DNA of 8,873 bases from Methylovirgula sp. (lineage in GTDB: Bacteria > Pseudomonadota > Alphaproteobacteria > Rhizobiales > Beijerinckiaceae). The notes under the pieces were generated by a model. The model worked only from the letters and a program-made list of their open reading frames with translations. It searched no databases and had not been told where the DNA came from. Made by a program: the position numbers and the translations under genes. The first letter of the stretch is position 1. Each line of letters begins with the position of its first letter. Shown in pieces: positions 7,101-8,873 of the stretch. The DNA lies in the NCBI GenBank assembly GCA_030038595.1, contig JASHSW010000065.1, positions 1-8,873 on the forward strand, in the 5' to 3' direction.

Positions 7101-7286
7101 AAACCTGCGCCCGCAAACCTCCTTAGGTTCCTCCGACTGCCGCGGTTTTCGGCAGCGCCGAGCCTCTTAGCCCTCATCATTGGACCGATCAACCTTCCAT
7201 CACAGTGGCACCGGGTGGAGCCCCGCCATTTTCAGCAGTGGGGATAACCGGCGAGAGGTGGGACGAGCCGCGTTATCATCAGCTCA

Positions 7287-7844
7287 ATGTCTGATGCCCC
7301 GGCGCGCCCGGACGCGCCCCTCGACGAGGCCGCGTTCACTCTCACGATAGAGGGGGCCGCGGACCGCTATGCGGCGGCGGGATTCCCCCGCCCCACGCGG
7401 CGCCTGCAAAAATATTGCGCGCGCGGTGACCTCGACTGCCGCAAGGTCGAAACTAGCTCCGGCGAAAAATATCTCATCACGCCGGAATCGATCGAGCGCC
7501 ACATCGCGTACATCAAGGAAACTGCGGACGCGGCTGGACGCGGCCCGGCGCGCCCGAGCGCGGCGGGGCGCATGACCGATTTGGAAGCCTCGAGCCCCGT
7601 CAAAGAGGACGCGCCTGAGCCCGCCCCGGCGCGCCCGGACGCGCCCGATTTTCGCCAGCGCTACATCACGCACCTCGAAACCGAGAACTCCTTTTTGCGC
7701 GAGCAGAACACGGTCCTCCTCGAGCGGGTGAAAGAAACGAACATCCTCACCGGCCGCCTGCAAGAAATGCTCACGCCGCTGCTCTCGCCAAAAAAGGAGC
7801 CGCGGACGACCGCAGCGCAAGAGGAGGGGGCAGGGCCCAGCTGA
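7287..7844 (+). CDS. Putative DNA-binding protein with coiled coil, element-borne
   Basis: This 185-residue protein has no name I can assign. Residues about 17-78 look like a helix-turn-helix/MerR-like DNA-binding region: LTIEGAADRYAAAGFPRPTR, then LQKYCARGDLDCRKVE, then a short hairpin SGEKYLITPESIERHIAYIK. A Pro/Ala/Arg-rich linker (about 80-120) follows, then a C-terminal coiled coil (about 121-166) with HLETENSFLREQNTVLLERV and LTGRLQEMLTPLL. The motif PARPDAP occurs at residues 5-11 and 114-120. The layout suggests a dimeric or oligomeric DNA-binding protein. Its place immediately upstream of a replication initiator suggests a role in copy control, transcription of the initiator gene, or DNA organisation at the origin; that is inference. 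ATG 7287 is chosen as the first in-frame start. No Shine-Dalgarno is close to it, though GAGAGGTGGGA lies about 24 bases upstream. Confidence 0.72.
   Translation: MSDAPARPDAPLDEAAFTLTIEGAADRYAAAGFPRPTRRLQKYCARGDLDCRKVETSSGEKYLITPESIERHIAYIKETADAAGRGPARPSAAGRMTDLEASSPVKEDAPEPAPARPDAPDFRQRYITHLETENSFLREQNTVLLERVKETNILTGRLQEMLTPLLSPKKEPRTTAAQEEGAGPS
7296..7646 (+). repeat. Dispersed 24-base repeat inside the DNA-binding protein gene
   Basis: Positions 7296-7319 and 7623-7646 are identical over 24 bases and in the same reading frame (encoding APARPDAP). A third, diverged copy at 7542-7565 matches 19 of 24. Each copy contains the 8-base palindrome GGCGCGCC (7301-7308, 7547-7554, 7628-7635). Identity without any synonymous change suggests recent duplication or a constraint on the DNA itself. 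Confidence 0.85.
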
Positions 7845-7901
7845 GTAGGGCGCCGGCGCCGTTCTCCACACCTGTGCACATCGGCTCCGCTTCATCGCGC
7901 C

Positions 7902-7907
7902 TATAAT
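7902..7907 (+). promoter_or_regulatory. Possible -10 box for the replication initiator gene
   Basis: A perfect TATAAT stands out in GC-rich DNA, 12 bases before the ATG at 7920. No good -35 hexamer is found 16-18 bases upstream. The 8-base palindrome TGTGCACA (7873-7880) lies near the -35 position and might be an operator. If used, the leader would be only a few bases for the start at 7920, or about 70 bases for the alternative ATG at 7983. Confidence 0.3.
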
Positions 7908-7919
7908 TCATAGGCACGT

Positions 7920-8873
7920 ATGAACGTCACTCATCGGGGCGGCAGAGCATCGTCATCGGAAACGCGGACGGAAAAGCTCTATATGGAGAACACGCTCCTG
8001 CGCGTCTCCGGCGCGCTTTTCTGCCATGACCCGAAACGCGCGGCGGCGCGGACCGGCGTCATTTCGATCAACAGCGATCTCGCCGAGAAACGCATCGTCA
8101 TCCGGCCGGACCCTGAATACGGCCAGCCCGGCCAGCTCGCGCACAAAGTGTTCGTTGCCCTCATCAAGAAGCACTCCGACTACGGGCGGCCGATTCAGAA
8201 ACAGGTTTCGTTCACCAAGCGCGAAATCATGCGCATGGTCGGCCGGCGCGAGTGGGGAGGTCGTGACAGCGAACAGCTCTCTCGCGCTCTGCACGAGATC
8301 CACCACACCTTCATCAAGACACGGTTCAAGGGCGCTTCCGGAAAATTCATCGAACACTCCTTCAATATCTTTCCGGAGATCCTCATCGAGCGCCGAGAGT
8401 TCGCGAGCGACCCGATCGAGGCCTGCACGATCACGCTTGCCGAGCCGATCATCGCCTCTCTCGAGGACGAGCACTTTACCTGCCTCAACCATTCCTTGAT
8501 GCTAGCACTCGGGACGATCGGGCAGGCGCTCTACATGCGCCTCTTCTTTCACTTCGCCAATCTCTACGACGAACGCGAGAAAAACCGGCTCTCGTTCTCG
8601 AAACGCTACGAGGACATCTGCGCCGAGTGGCTCGGTGGCCTGACGGTCCTCAAGCACCGCTCCAAGGTCCTGCGCGAGCAGTTGGGAACCCATCTCGCCC
8701 AGCTCTCGGAAACGAGCTTCCTAAGCGCGTATGAAATCGCTCCCGCGAAAACGGGAGATGGTCTGGTTATCACCTTTAAGCCAGGCCGCACGTTCTTCGA
8801 GGACTATGATCGCTTCTACCGCAAGCTCCGGCGCGGAGCGGCCGGATCGACGCTTGAGCAGGATCGGCAGAGG
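7920..8873 (+). CDS. Plasmid-type replication initiator (replication initiator protein A-like), C-terminus cut by window
   Basis: An open frame of 318 codons runs to the right edge without a stop. Residues about 72-133 look like a first winged-helix domain: LAHKVFVALIKKHSDYGRP, then VSFTKREIMRMVGRREWGGR, then SEQLSRALHEIHHTFI. The GR..(F/W)GGRDS-type stretch followed by an L.RALH helix is what I recall from replication initiator protein A (RPA) proteins of alphaproteobacterial plasmids. After a linker of about 50 residues, residues about 190-296 look like a second winged helix: LNHSLMLALGTIGQALYMRL, then LSFSKRYEDICAEWLGG, then VITFKPGRTFFEDYD. Such initiators bind the plasmid origin and open it for host replication proteins. 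The start at 7920 has only a weak AGG five bases upstream; ATG 7983 is an alternative. It follows the putative DNA-binding gene by 75 bases on the same strand. I am sure it codes, and fairly sure of the family. Confidence 0.8.
   Translation, partial: MNVTHRGGRASSSETRTEKLYMENTLLRVSGALFCHDPKRAAARTGVISINSDLAEKRIVIRPDPEYGQPGQLAHKVFVALIKKHSDYGRPIQKQVSFTKREIMRMVGRREWGGRDSEQLSRALHEIHHTFIKTRFKGASGKFIEHSFNIFPEILIERREFASDPIEACTITLAEPIIASLEDEHFTCLNHSLMLALGTIGQALYMRLFFHFANLYDEREKNRLSFSKRYEDICAEWLGGLTVLKHRSKVLREQLGTHLAQLSETSFLSAYEIAPAKTGDGLVITFKPGRTFFEDYDRFYRKLRRGAAGSTLEQDRQR

Larger units (their letters stand above)
7023..8873. mobile_element. Left part of an integrated plasmid-like element (tRNA-Leu target)
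   Basis: The left boundary is set by the end of tRNA identity at 7022; the right end is outside the window. The first 264 bases have no gene. They are locally AT-rich (about 7023-7075), hold a 12-base tandem repeat, two small hairpins (7116-7129 AACCT/AGGTT and 7137-7155 CTGCCG/CGGCAG) and a sequence one base off a DnaA box (7239-7247, minus strand TTATCCCCA). Two plus-strand genes follow: a putative DNA-binding protein and a plasmid-type replication initiator. The combination of tRNA remnant and initiator indicates an integrative element or an integrated plasmid. No integrase, relaxase, partition or conjugation gene is visible in this part, so the class of element is open. Confidence 0.72.

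Noticed and set aside
6875..7192. 105-codon minus-strand frame crossing the tRNA fragment
   Set aside because: It runs through the tRNA remnant and the start region of the 6327-6911 gene in another frame and resembles no protein; chance frame.
7239..7247. DnaA-box-like sequence (minus strand TTATCCCCA)
   Set aside because: One mismatch to TTATCCACA and only a single copy; too weak to claim a replication origin, although its position upstream of the initiator is suggestive.
7953..8492. 179-codon minus-strand frame opposite the initiator gene
   Set aside because: The plus-strand frame has winged-helix motifs and is open for the full 954 bases; the antisense frame has no recognisable motif.
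7023..8873. Possibility that the tRNA-Leu is interrupted by an intron and its 5' half lies nearby
   Set aside because: I looked on the minus strand beyond 7022 for GCGGGCG followed by a D arm and found none up to the right edge; the interval contains protein genes unlike any tRNA intron.

Overview
The window is GC-rich DNA from an alphaproteobacterium, most likely of the order Hyphomicrobiales (Rhizobiales). I infer this from protein-level resemblance of AccA, PrsA, UvrC, PgsA, MoaD and MoaE, and from the run uvrC-pgsA-moaD-moaE, which I recall as common in that order. Family and genus cannot be read from the sequence.

Positions 1 to about 6960 look like ordinary chromosome. On the minus strand, read right to left, are a lipoprotein of unknown function (2014-2682), a small secreted DUF2147 protein (1511-1927), ribose-phosphate pyrophosphokinase (prs, 519-1451) and the first 134 codons of accA (1-403, running off the left edge). 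On the plus strand is uvrC (2913-4841), then pgsA, moaD and moaE (4932-6278). pgsA and moaD overlap by 4 bases and moaD and moaE are 1 base apart, so these three are almost certainly translated from one message. A secreted protein of unknown function (6327-6911, minus) converges on moaE. Functions covered are PRPP supply, fatty-acid synthesis, nucleotide excision repair, phosphatidylglycerol synthesis and molybdopterin synthase.

The character changes at about 7022. Positions 6964-7022 hold the 3' 59 bases, including CCA, of a tRNA-Leu(CAA) gene on the minus strand. Identity to a tRNA stops inside the 5' side of the anticodon stem and no 5' half follows within the window. This is the usual remnant left where a tyrosine-recombinase element has integrated into a tRNA gene. 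To its right come an AT-rich stretch with a perfect 12-base tandem repeat, a gene for a putative helix-turn-helix/coiled-coil DNA-binding protein (7287-7844), and the start of a plasmid-type replication initiator resembling the replication initiator protein A family (7920 to the right edge).

The reading is therefore chromosome on the left and the first 1.85 kb of an integrated, plasmid-like element on the right. The integrase, the rest of the element and the reconstituted tRNA-Leu should lie beyond the right edge. I see no CRISPR array, complete insertion sequence or rRNA in the window.
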